Below, in pieces: positions 11,926 to 21,739 of a stretch of 64,000 nucleotides of DNA. The notes under the pieces are model-generated. The model was not told the origin of the DNA. It was given only the letters and a program-made list of their open reading frames with translations, and made no database searches. The position numbers and the translations under genes were made by a program. Numbering within the stretch: position 1 is the first letter of the stretch; the number at the start of each line of letters is the position of its first letter. The stretch comes from Arcuatula senhousia (lineage: Eukaryota > Mollusca > Bivalvia > Mytilida > Mytilidae), in NCBI GenBank assembly GCA_963971305.1, contig OZ020313.1:55314203-55378202 (forward strand), written 5' to 3'.

Positions 11926-12375
11926 AGTTGATTCGTTACTCCAGAGCTTGCAGGAATGACATCGATTTCCTTTGCAGAGCGTCACGTTTGACACAGAAAT
12001 TGCTTACACAGGGTAATGTTGCTCCATGGTTGCTCTGTTCACTCAAGATATTTTTACGGTAGACACCGAGCACTTGTAGACAAATATGGGATTTCTATAT
12101 CTCAAATGAGTGCAGGTGTTGGCTTGTCGTAGAAATTTCCTTTACCGGATTTGACGCACTGATTTAGAAATTAACAGCACGATGGATGTGCTATAGCAGG
12201 TAGGAACCGCTTACTCTTCCGGAGCACCTGAGTTTACTCTTGTTACGACTTGATTTCAGCTTGTTGATTTCCGTTCGGTTGATTTTGTGTTTAGTGTTTC
12301 TTCGTGCTGTTCTTGTTCGTGTTTATCGGTTTGTCGTTGCCCTTTCAGACTTTTGACACTCTATTCATAACGTTG
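11925..12375 (+). mobile_element. Reverse-transcriptase element, 3' fragment
   Basis: Plus-strand copy of the dispersed family: the C-terminal coding block (gttgattcgttactccagag onward), the untranslated part with cttactcttccggagcacct near 12211, and the 3' stretch with ttcgtgctgttcttgttcgt near 12301. It is 5'-truncated. Confidence 0.75.
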
Positions 12376-13504
12376 CTGTTGATACCCAGAAGGTTAATTA
12401 AAAGAATGTATAAAACCAAATATGGATGATTTTTCTGTCGAGTTTTAACAATTTATTGTATTCATATTCAAAGTTTTCTTAGTCAACATTCAAATTGCCT
12501 TCCATGTTTACCATTGAAAAACGCACTTTCGGAATGCACTGTACGGGGGTTGGACACCGTCACGCCAGACAGTCGGTTAATCGAGGAAAAAGTCTGTTGA
12601 TTTACCTGTATATGCAGTTAAATGGGAAATGAGTCTGTTGATGGAGTCGGTTATAGGTCTGTTGAAAGTAAAATTGAAATTTAATTCACAAATTCTCTGG
12701 AAAACGTCTATTTTTCACATGAAATAATTATCCAATCAAAAAACAAAAAGTGTAAGACAAAATGATATTCATTTCAGCATAATTTCCAATTATTCCACAG
12801 ATAGAAAGCCATCACAGTTTGTAACAAAACGAATAGGCGCAGAGACAGTAGCAGCAGTATTAAGGACTAAAAAAACATGTTTTCACAAAAAATCGATTAG
12901 TCTCTTAGAAAAAAATCACAGATTTGGTACCAAAATGTGCGGTTAGTTATTAGCTAAATTATTGGTTATTAAAATTTTAACATATAAATATTTTAGATAT
13001 GGTTAATCGTCCTTTTATTAACAATTTTACGGTTAAAGTCTGTTGATGAGTTGGTTAATGTCTTTTTTGTCAGTTGATGCGTCAATTAACCAGAATAAAA
13101 CTGTAATATAATGGTATACTGAGCGTTAAGAAGGTGATGAAATGATGATACTTCAAACTTTAGATACGTCTAATGTCTTTATAAGGCAAAGAAGTCAAAT
13201 CATATTTTCAATTGGGTGTTAAAAAAGAAGAAATGAGTAGAATCATCTGAAAATGACAGGAAAGTCTGCGATTTGTTTCATTCTCGATTTCACTTTGTGT
13301 CCGTATGTCAGTCTGTCACAAAGTTTATGGAAGCAACTGATCTGTAACTTTTGAGCATAATTTAGAAATAGTTTGTGAGTAGTATACATGTATCCTGTTG
13401 ACGTGCATACAATAATTTTCTATCCCGTTTTGTGGAGGTAATTTTATTTGTAACTTGCTAGGGAAACATCTAATCATGATGTCTTCGTCATATTGTTAGT
13501 TAAA
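12376..13504. repeat. Gene-free region with GTCTGTTGATG motifs
   Basis: No gene seen. The motif gtctgttgat, often followed by gagtcggttaa, occurs several times between about 12570 and 13100 on the plus strand, and in inverted orientation at 17545-17620. This pattern resembles the subterminal motifs of a TIR DNA element, but its ends were not found. Confidence 0.45.
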
Positions 13505-13750
13505 ACATATTTATTTATCCTGGATTGGGAAACAAGCTTAATGCTTATGTAAATCCCTCTCCAGCTAGCAGTTTGCGAGTCTGGCCTTTGCAGCGGCCCC
13601 CATTGAGCCTACTCTTATCGAACTCTACAAAGGGGTCTTTAACGTGCATGGGTATTGCTCTCCACATACGCGGGACAACCTTTTTTCGTCCCTTCCGAAG
13701 GACTAGCATCGTTCCTTGAGACCATCCTCGCAAATGGTGTCAAGAGAGAG
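13505..13750 (+). repeat. Dispersed ~250-bp repeat, copy 1
   Basis: Starts atttatttatcctggattgg and ends near ttgagaccatcctcgcaaat. It matches 51026-51283 in the opposite orientation over its whole length with scattered substitutions. It is more GC-rich than its flanks. Short open frames in it are not supported as genes. Confidence 0.85.
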
Positions 13751-14065
13751 TCGGAAAATTGGTTCATGAAATTTATCGTCATATTGTTGTTGTATCTTCT
13801 TTGAAACTGTCCACCATTTTGGTAGTTATGGGGAATGTACCTTTTAAATAGTGATATTTTTGCCAATGAACCCGCTATTATTTTAGATAAAGTTGAATTG
13901 GTCATAACGAGATCATTTACAACATTTTACCTATCTTGCTTTTCCACAGGTTTTTACTCTTAAATAAAGTGTAATGCTTACCTATTAATAAATCAGAAAA
14001 AAAACTTTTCCTGCAAAATTTATAACTCATATTATCTTTACAACGATTTCGGGAAGCTAAATTTT

Positions 14066-15030
14066 TTGTTTCGCCTGCGACTTTAGTCGCTAAAGGCAAG
14101 ACAACTTCTTTCTGTCGTCGGCGGCGGTGTAAATTTATTGTAAGGCTTTTGCGGAAAATTAATTACTAGACAAGTGTTATAGCTTGGTTTCTGATATTTG
14201 GTAAAGTATACAGACAGTTGGGGTTATGGTCTAGGCAACTAACTTTATACCGTTTGCCATTTTCATGGTTCAACGACTCTGTCAACTTCGAGGTTTTTCG
14301 GGCCAAAATACCTCTTTGCCAGGCTTTTGAGAAACTAAATTAAGTTAAAAGTATAGTAGCTAGGCATCCAATATTTATAGACAGTTAGGGATGTTGTCTA
14401 TGCAACTAATTCCATTTGAAACTGACCCCATTTTCGTAGTACAGCGGATCTGCAGACGTTTGGAAAATGTATCAAGTGAGAAGTTTAATAGCTATGCATC
14501 TGCAATTTTCTGTATTGACACTCCATGCAACTGAAACCATGTCTTATGTTTCCTGGTTGCGCAAATCAAGATAACTCTTAGATAATTTATGGGACCAAAA
14601 ATGATTGAAAATGAAATAAGTAAAAAACATCTAGGTATATGTTATCTGTATTCACATACTTGGGGTTATGGTGTACGCAACCGACACCATGTCATGTGAC
14701 CATGACAGTGACCATACGACTCTGACACCATGTCAAATGACCACGACACCATAGCCAGTTGATGTTTGTGTGTTTCTTGTTTGTTCGTGCGTGTTTTGTT
14801 TTGTGTTGACCGGTTTTGCATTCGCTCTTTTGGACGTTTGGCTTCAGAATGCGCCATTGGTGCCTCTTTTTTGCTTTTTTATATATATAATATAATAGCT
14901 AGTTATCCAATATTTGGAGGCAGACCATTTTAGTCTACTCAACTACAACCATGTAATGTGACTTTAACCCCATTTTCATAATTGAATGTCGTTTGTGAAA
15001 TTGTGTCATTTTTTCCATTGCTTCTTAATA
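14066..15030. repeat. Hairpin plus GC-microsatellite plus diverged core repeats
   Basis: Begins with a hairpin-like gtttcgcctgcgac ... ggcaagac, then tcgtcggcggcggtg, then three or more diverged core units carrying tagctaggcatc-like and cagacagttggggttatgg-like landmarks. It is an older relative of 18334-19868. A reverse-transcriptase fragment (14755-14870) lies inside. Confidence 0.7.
14755..14870 (+). mobile_element. Reverse-transcriptase element, 3'-terminal fragment
   Basis: Carries the family's last ~110 bp, ending gccattggtgcctctttttt. It is inserted in the core repeats of 14066-15030. Confidence 0.6.
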
Positions 15031-15284
15031 GCTCTAGTGTATGTAAAACAACTCCATATGTTGCACTGAGTCTTTGTGGTGGGTTAAAGTCATTTTATCA
15101 CCTCTCATTTTCAATCTGACCAGTGAACATTCCTTACCGGAGAAATCGGGTAGAAAATGTGGGTTTTTTTTCAGGCATAAAAACCCTCAAATGTTATACT
15201 TTCCATCTCACAAATATATATATATTAAGCAATGGAAGAACATCTTAAATACATAACGAGGACTGATTGTGACGGCAGCCGTCA

Positions 15285-16161
15285 CAGATGTTCCCCAAAC
15301 GATCAAAATGTACCTTTAATCAGCAGAAACAGCAGCCATTTTGTAAATTCTGTGCACACCTTTGATGTGGAATATTACTCGTAACATCAAAATCTACCAG
15401 AATACCAATTTTTATCAAAATAAAAGGATTCTTAAATTTTGGCAGCCAGCTTGGATTTAGAAATTTCACGTTTTTGCATTTTATGGAAATTAATTAAAAC
15501 TAAATATCTCTTTAGAACTTTTTAAATATTTTTGTAGTACTTATCACACATTATAATACTACAAAATTTCAAGGTGCTCATCACTTGGGTTACTGAGATA
15601 AGACAATGTCCTATATAATGAACTTTCCTATAAAGGCGGCCATTTTAAAAATTTCGAAGTCCTTATGGACACCTCGTATGTGGAGTATTACTTGCAACAT
15701 CGAAATCTACCAGAATATGAATTTTTATCAAAATCCAAGCACTTTTAAATTTTGGCGGCCATCTTTGATTTTGAAATTTCACATTTTCACATTTTGCGGA
15801 AAAACCGTAAATATCGCTTCAAAATTTTTTTTGATATTTTTGTAGTACTCATCAAGCTCTATAATCCTACCAAGTTTCAAGGTCCTGACCACCTAGGTTA
15901 CCGAGATATAGCAATGTCCTATATAATGAACTTTCGCTGTTTACTCGGAAACGGTGGCCATTTTGAAAATTCCGAAAACGTTGTGCACACCTCTGATATG
16001 TGCCCTATCGCCATGGAAAGTTTCATAAAGCTCAGTCTTCACATCTCTTCGGCTATACCCGGACGAGCGTTTTTTAGGGTGCGGAAGAAGAAGAAGAATA
16101 ATAAGAATAATAAGAAACGGAGTAAAAACAATATGTTCCCACACTTCGTTTGGGGAACATA
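15285..16161 (+). mobile_element. Element with ~300-bp core repeats and terminal hairpin
   Basis: Bounded by gttccccaaacg near 15290 and its inverse cgtttggggaac at 16148-16159. Inside are about two and a half core units of roughly 300 bp (landmarks gcggccatttt, atctaccagaat, atgtcctatataatgaactt). At the 3' side come a gaa/aat microsatellite (16084-16120) and a hairpin atgttccc...gggaacat (about 16133-16160). The layout of tandem core, microsatellite and terminal hairpin is shared with 18334-19868 and 21740-26740. Confidence 0.7.
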
Positions 16162-16390
16162 ATTATTATACTTTTATTTGAAAATATAATTTTAATGTTA
16201 GATAGAACAAATTTAATTGACGAGAAACAATTTTAAAGTGCATGTACAATATACAGAACAATAATTAAAAAAATAACGTAACAGCATATAGAGTATACTT
16301 AGTTCTAAATGGAAAAAATACCAAGAAACTCAATATTGCGCGGAAAAACATTATTTCCGTGTAACGGTGTGCATTTATGTGAGGATATTT

Positions 16391-16595
16391 TTAAAGTTCA
16401 CAATCGTTGACGTCATCGGCATCGACTTCATCGTCATTTTCACCCAAAATGATATCAGATGAGTCATTAACCACCTGTGCATTATCTTGTGAACTGTTGA
16501 CGTTGACAAGCCCATCTATAGTATTGTATTGTTAGTTCGTATGTTCTTCCACTGATACTTTCTGTTGTTGTAGTTTTTCTTCTTTTCTCTTCATT
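16391..16595 (-). pseudogene. Broken last exon with acidic tail
   Basis: Minus strand. A good acceptor (tttcattcattgcag) precedes a frame that reads MKRKEEKLQQQKVSVEEHTN, then a TAA stop (16532-16534), then in the same frame continues as an acidic tail containing NDSSDIILGENDDEVDADDV and stops at 16391-16393. Charged coiled-coil-like start plus acidic end suggest the C-terminus of a real protein disabled by one stop. No upstream exons were recognised, and the family is unknown. Readthrough, a sequencing error or coincidence are alternatives. Confidence 0.35.
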
Positions 16596-16794
16596 CTGCA
16601 ATGAATGAAATTTATCGATCACTTTTTGGTTGACGAACGCATCAAAGCTTTGAAATTGTCTGTTTGAATTTTAAAATTCAGACATATGTTGATATTAGGC
16701 CTAATTGGTGTTCTACTTTGGAAGTTTTTTGGATTTATTATTCTATGCTCTTCTTATTTGTATAATGTTTGGTTTTTGTAATAGTTTTTGTAGA

Positions 16795-16838
16795 GCGCCG
16801 CTGATGAGTCTTGAATAAACGAAACGCGCGTCAGGTGT
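16795..16838 (+). ncRNA. Hammerhead-ribozyme-like motif (probably decayed)
   Basis: Conserved core elements are present in the right order: CTGATGA at 16801-16807, GAAAC at 16821-16825, and GTC at 16830-16832 as the cleavage triplet. Stem I forms between gcgcc (16795-16799) and ggtgt (16834-16838) with G-U pairs. Stem II gtct/aaac has one C-A mismatch. Stem III is minimal (cgcg), as in the short type I hammerheads described in Penelope-like elements and related metazoan retroelements. The mismatch suggests weak or lost activity. It lies in a repeat spanning about 16700-16870. Confidence 0.6.
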
Positions 16839-17099
16839 AGCAAAATTTAATGTTTAGTACTTTGTTGTAATTTTTGTTTTAAACACTAGGCGATTTTTTT
16901 GTGGTGTGACTAAGTGTCTGCTTATTATGTTCCAACAAATTTAGTATGAAATCTTGCAATTTGAAAGCTGTGGGAGATGACGTAAAGATTAGTTCATGTT
17001 TCTTTACTTCATAAATTGAAGTTTTGTAATTAATGATTGTTTTTTGGAATTGGACCTTCCATGATTCAAGTACTGTAAAAGTCAAAATTCTAAAAAAAA

Positions 17100-17300
17100 A
17101 TAAATGCATAACCAACAAACACACACAATAGAACGAACAATGAAACCGGAAATACAAAACACACGAAAAACTGAACAGCAACTGACAACTTGAATTCAGG
17201 TCAAAACGAGAGCTGACCGGGAAGAGTAAGTTCTTCATCCCTGTTGCAAAGTACAAGTCTCAATGCTAGTTACAATTCAGCGTGTAAAATCCAGTATAGG
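17100..17300 (-). mobile_element. Reverse-transcriptase element, 3' fragment
   Basis: Diverged minus-strand copy with caaacacacacaatagaacg, gaaaaactgaacagcaac and gaccgggaagagtaag, which match the family's 3' untranslated region. Just beyond, 17545-17620 carries the inverted gtctgttgatgagtcggttaa motif. Confidence 0.55.
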
Positions 17301-17620
17301 AGTACGAAGTGACCCTATGACAAACAATGCACTTATCCGAGAGAATGAAATCACACTATGAGCCGATCATGTCTTTCACAAGACCTTCTTAAGAAAAGAT
17401 AACAAACATAAAATTATGTAAAAAATTACATAACGAATTATCGAAATTTATTAAAAAAAAAGTTGTATTCATGTATTATTTTGATGAATATTCTCCTTTA
17501 TAATGTTTTTGACCACACCATATACAGCGAATGCTGACTAATTGATTAATATATTTACTCTCAACAGACCGATCGACAGATTGAGTTTTCATTAACCGAC
17601 TCATCAACAGACTGTGTTTT

Positions 17621-18333
17621 AACTAAAACATGATTTATAGCACAAAAACTTAAAATTGAGCACAATGGTTTTGCATATAAATAAAATAGAACACATCCGA
17701 TGTAATGCATCTGCTAGTGCAAGAAGAAAAACGTTATTTTTATATTTATTAGGATTTTGCATGGTTTTGTTTACATTTTTGAATGCTAAAATGTTAATGA
17801 AATATATACTGAGTAAAACGCCTGTTCATTTTATAGCTTATTAAATTGGTGTTAATACAAACTTTTAACATCTCTAATTAAAGTATTCTTTTTCGTGTTA
17901 TGGTTGAATATAAAAGTTTGTATGCATAAACTGTGTTTTAAGTAAGATACAAGCCTTAAACAGTCCATTCGGTAAAATATTAGACAGGTCTGTGGCGCAG
18001 TTTACGGCTAATATCCTTTACATTGTTACGTTCAAAAGATTTAACAGTCTTACTACATGTGTAGCTTGTCAAAGTTTTGAAAAATTATATTAACGAAGGT
18101 CGTCAATGCCGGCACAACATTATGATTTTATTGTTTAGAATGTTTTTCTGTACCTAAATAAAGTATTTGATTAAAAAAAAACACACACAAAAACAAAACG
18201 AATTAATTAATGGATGTGGGAACCCAGCGACTCAACAAAAATATTAATAACTATTACAAGTATTATTTTCAAAATATCAACAGTAATTAAATAAATTAAG
18301 GAGGTCATGCCTTCTATAAGTGAGCATCGATTT
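17621..18333. other. Gene-free stretch
   Basis: AT-rich sequence with no supported gene. cctaaataaagtatttgatt followed by an A-run near 18150-18180 looks like the polyadenylated end of an old retroposed sequence. Confidence 0.4.
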
Positions 18334-19868
18334 TTGTCTCGCCTGCGACGAATAGTCGCGGAAGGCGAGACATAGGTATTACTTTCCGGCGACGGCGGCG
18401 GCGACGGCGGCGGCGGCGACGGCGGCGGCGTAAACTTTTTTGTAAGACTTTTGTGGACAATGAATTGCTTGAAAAGTATAATAGCTAGGCATCTGATATT
18501 TGGTATACAGACAGTTCAGGTTATGGTCTACGCAACTGTCACCATGCCGTGTGACCCTGACCCCATTTTCACGCTCCAGTGACTCTGTGAACTTAGGTCT
18601 TTTTTCAGGCCGTAAACTTTTTTGTAAGACTTTTGTGGACGATGAATTGCTGGAAATGTATATTAGCTAGGCATCTGATATTTGGTATACAGACAGTTCA
18701 GGTTATGGTCTACGCAACTGTCACCATGCCGTGTGACCCTGACCCCATTTTCACGCTCCAGTGACTCTGTGAACTTAGGTCTTTTTTCAGGCCGTAAACT
18801 TTTTTGTAAGACTTTTGTGGACGATGAATTGCTGGAAAAGTATATTAGCTAGGCATCTGATATTTGGTATACAGACAGTTCAGGTTATGGTCTACGCAAC
18901 TGTCACCATGCCGTGTGACCCTGACCCCATTTTCACGCTCCAGTGACTCTGTGAACTTAGGTCTTTTTTCAGGCTGTAAACTTTTTTGTAAGACTTTTGT
19001 GGACGATGAATTGCTGGAAAAGTATATTAGCTAGGCATCTGATATTTGGTATACAGACAGTTCAGGTTATGGTCTACGCAACTGTCACCATGCCGTGTGA
19101 CCCTGACCCCATTTTCACGCTCCAGTGACTCTGTGAACTTAGGTCTTTTTTCAGGCCGTAAACTTTTTTGTAAGACTTTTGTGGACGATGAATTGCTGGA
19201 AAAGTATATTAGCTAGGCATCTGATATTTGGTATACAGACAGTTCAGGTTATGGTCTACGCAACTGTCACCATGCCATGTGACCCTGAACCCATTTTCAC
19301 GCTTCAGTGACTTTGTGAACTTAGGTCTTTTTTCAGGCCTTAAACTTTTTTGTAAGACTTTTGTGGACGATGAATTGCTGGAAAAGTATATTAGCTAGGC
19401 ATCTGATATTAGGTATACAGACAGTTTAGATTATGGTCTCCGCAACTATTACCATGCTGCGTGACCCTGACCCCATTTTCACGCTCTAGTGACTCTGTGA
19501 ACTTAGGTCTTTTTCAGGCTGAAAATAAACTTTTTTGTAAGATTTTTGTGGATGATGAATTGCTGGAAAGTTATAATAGCTAGGCATCTGATATTGGGTA
19601 AACAGACAGTTGCGGTTATGGACAATGCAACTGTCACCATGCCATGTGACCATGACCCCATTTTTACGCTCCAGTGACTCTGTGAACTTAGGTCTTTTTT
19701 TCAGACAGAAAACTTTTTGTAATTCATGTGTGGACAATGGATTGCTTGAATAGTATAATAACTAGGCATCTGTTTTTAGGTATACATACACTTTTTGTGT
19801 TTATATCAAGAAATGAAAGCTTAGGTAGTTGATTTTAGTGATGGTGCCGGCAGGCGAGACATACTTTT
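18334..19868 (-). mobile_element. 182-bp tandem-core element with hairpin and GGC/GAC microsatellite
   Basis: Order on the plus strand: hairpin gtctcgcctgcgac...gtcgcggaaggcgagac (18336-18372), a (GGCGAC)n-like microsatellite (18389-18430), then seven-plus core units starting taaacttttttgtaagac at 18431, 18613, 18795, 18977, 19159, 19341 and 19526 (period 182, last ones 185). It ends near ggcaggcgagacat at 19849-19862. The first five or six units are nearly identical, so the array has expanded or homogenised recently. No coding capacity. Confidence 0.85.
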
Positions 19869-20056
19869 AGTGGCCACACTTGTTTAAAAATATATCCATG
19901 TGTTAATTCGACTAAGAGGGAACTTTTTAAAATGGAATTAAATAGAAGCAAAGTCTGACGGTCATTTTGGAAATTTGAAGTACCGAAGTCTGACTCAACC
20001 AAATCATACATATGCAGTTGATAAAATTGTTGTAAAACATATCTGGGATCAATAGA

Positions 20057-20485
20057 TATTATACTCAAATTCAGAACAGTGGTCCCTTTTTCAATTGAAT
20101 TGAAATGACACCAACAGGTTTGCCAATTAGGTTTCTTAAGAGAAGAAAGTGGTTTAATATTAGGTCAGTGAAGTTGGTCAGCCATGAAGCAGCTGTTGTT
20201 AGTATTAAATCATGAAGCATATCAATTCAGGTAGATATTTAAATGGATCTCACCTGTCCAATAATAACTGATCAAATGGTCAGTTTGATCCATTTAAATT
20301 TCTACCTGAATTGATATCCTTTTTATGAGTTTTACTTCAACAGGTGTTTCATGGCTGATCAACTTCACTGACCTAATTTTAAACCTCTTTCTTCTCTTAA
20401 GACACCTAATTGTCAAACCTGTTGGTGTCATTTAAATTCAATTGATAAAGGTACCACTATTCTGAATTTGAGTATAATAAAAATT
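20057..20485. mobile_element. Fold-back element, ~195-bp arms
   Basis: An imperfect inverted repeat: the left arm starts tattatactcaaattcagaa, and the right arm ends with its inverse near 20480. The arms carry matching landmarks (gacaccaacaggttt, ggtcagtgaagttg, caattcaggtagat) around a ~35-bp centre near 20259-20287. TA flanks suit a Tc1/mariner-type target. If transcribed, it would form a long hairpin. Confidence 0.8.
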
Positions 20486-21739
20486 TCAATGAGTTGTGAA
20501 AAACATAAATCCTTGATACATTCTGTGACGACATTTAGCGGACTGTTTTATATGATTACAAGTACTACAAATAAATTAGACGGAACAAGACCTTTTCTGG
20601 GATTTTAATGCCTCGTCTTTGACATTGGAATGGTATAGAGTTTCCAGGCTCGTTTATCAGTCTGTCTGTTCGTTTGTCACAAATTATGTTTGCCTTTAGG
20701 TTTAAAGTTAAGGAAGTCTGGTATCGCCAAGTGACTTTATGCAGAGATACACCAGGATGTGGCATCAAGTTTACACTTCAGTTATCGTTGAAAAAAGAAC
20801 ATATTGAGACGATCGAGGAACTTAGTCTTTTGGACAAAGAAGAGAAAACTGTCCGCTCTTCACATAATAATTGTGTCTATGTCTGCATACTCGATGAACA
20901 ATATGTCGGTGCGTTTCTCTGTTGTGGGAAGCATTTCACAAGGTTTCATTGTCTAAATAAGTTCATAAATGGGCATAACTGACCGAAATATTTCTAGAAA
21001 ATATTCTACGTTGCATATACATATGACAAAACATTGATTTATAGTTATAGTGGTAAAACAAAAAGTACATTGAACAACTAATTGACAATCTGCGACGAAG
21101 TAATCAACTAAATTCTCTGTTAGTTAAAGCTTAATGTAATTTCTAAAGAATGGCTGCTTCAGAATTTCAATAAAATGTGTCATGGTAAAATGATTCTTGC
21201 CTTTTGGGGGCTTCGTGTTGCCTGATCGTTTTGTTAACATTACGATTGTGTCCGCATGTTCGCAAATTTGATGTTGTCGAGTCCTCCTTTTCGGAAAAAC
21301 TGATATGTGTATTAAATCCCGTGCAAATGCAACTTTCTAGATATTCAAAATAAATTTGTTTATTGATATTTGTATTTTTTGTTTAATCACATGCAAAATC
21401 AAGAATAAAAAAACATTAGGCAAGAATGCCGTTTTTTACCCCTTATTCCTAAACAGAAAAGGTGGGATCAATAAGAAATTTATCCTTCGTTTTGTATCAA
21501 CCACACGACATAAACCAATCCGCATTTTTTTTTAAAATCGGACCAAGCCTAAAAAAGGATGCATTTTTTGTCTCTTTTGGCCCCTTATCACTCAACATAA
21601 AAAGAGAAGACCCCAAAACAAAATGCTTTACTGGACCCTTAATTTCAAAACGAAAAAGAGTGGACACCCAAAATCATTCCATCCATTTTTTCTAGTTAGT
21701 AAGAAAGTTGTTGTTGGAACTATGAACAAGAGACTCCAA
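20486..21739. other. Gene-free stretch
   Basis: An uninterrupted frame at 20674-20982 has no recognisable family or convincing splice context and is not called. From 21420 on, diverged pieces of the following repeat cluster begin. Confidence 0.4.

Noticed and set aside
20674..20982. 102-codon open frame with several cysteines
   Set aside because: No recognisable family and no convincing exon structure; length is compatible with chance.
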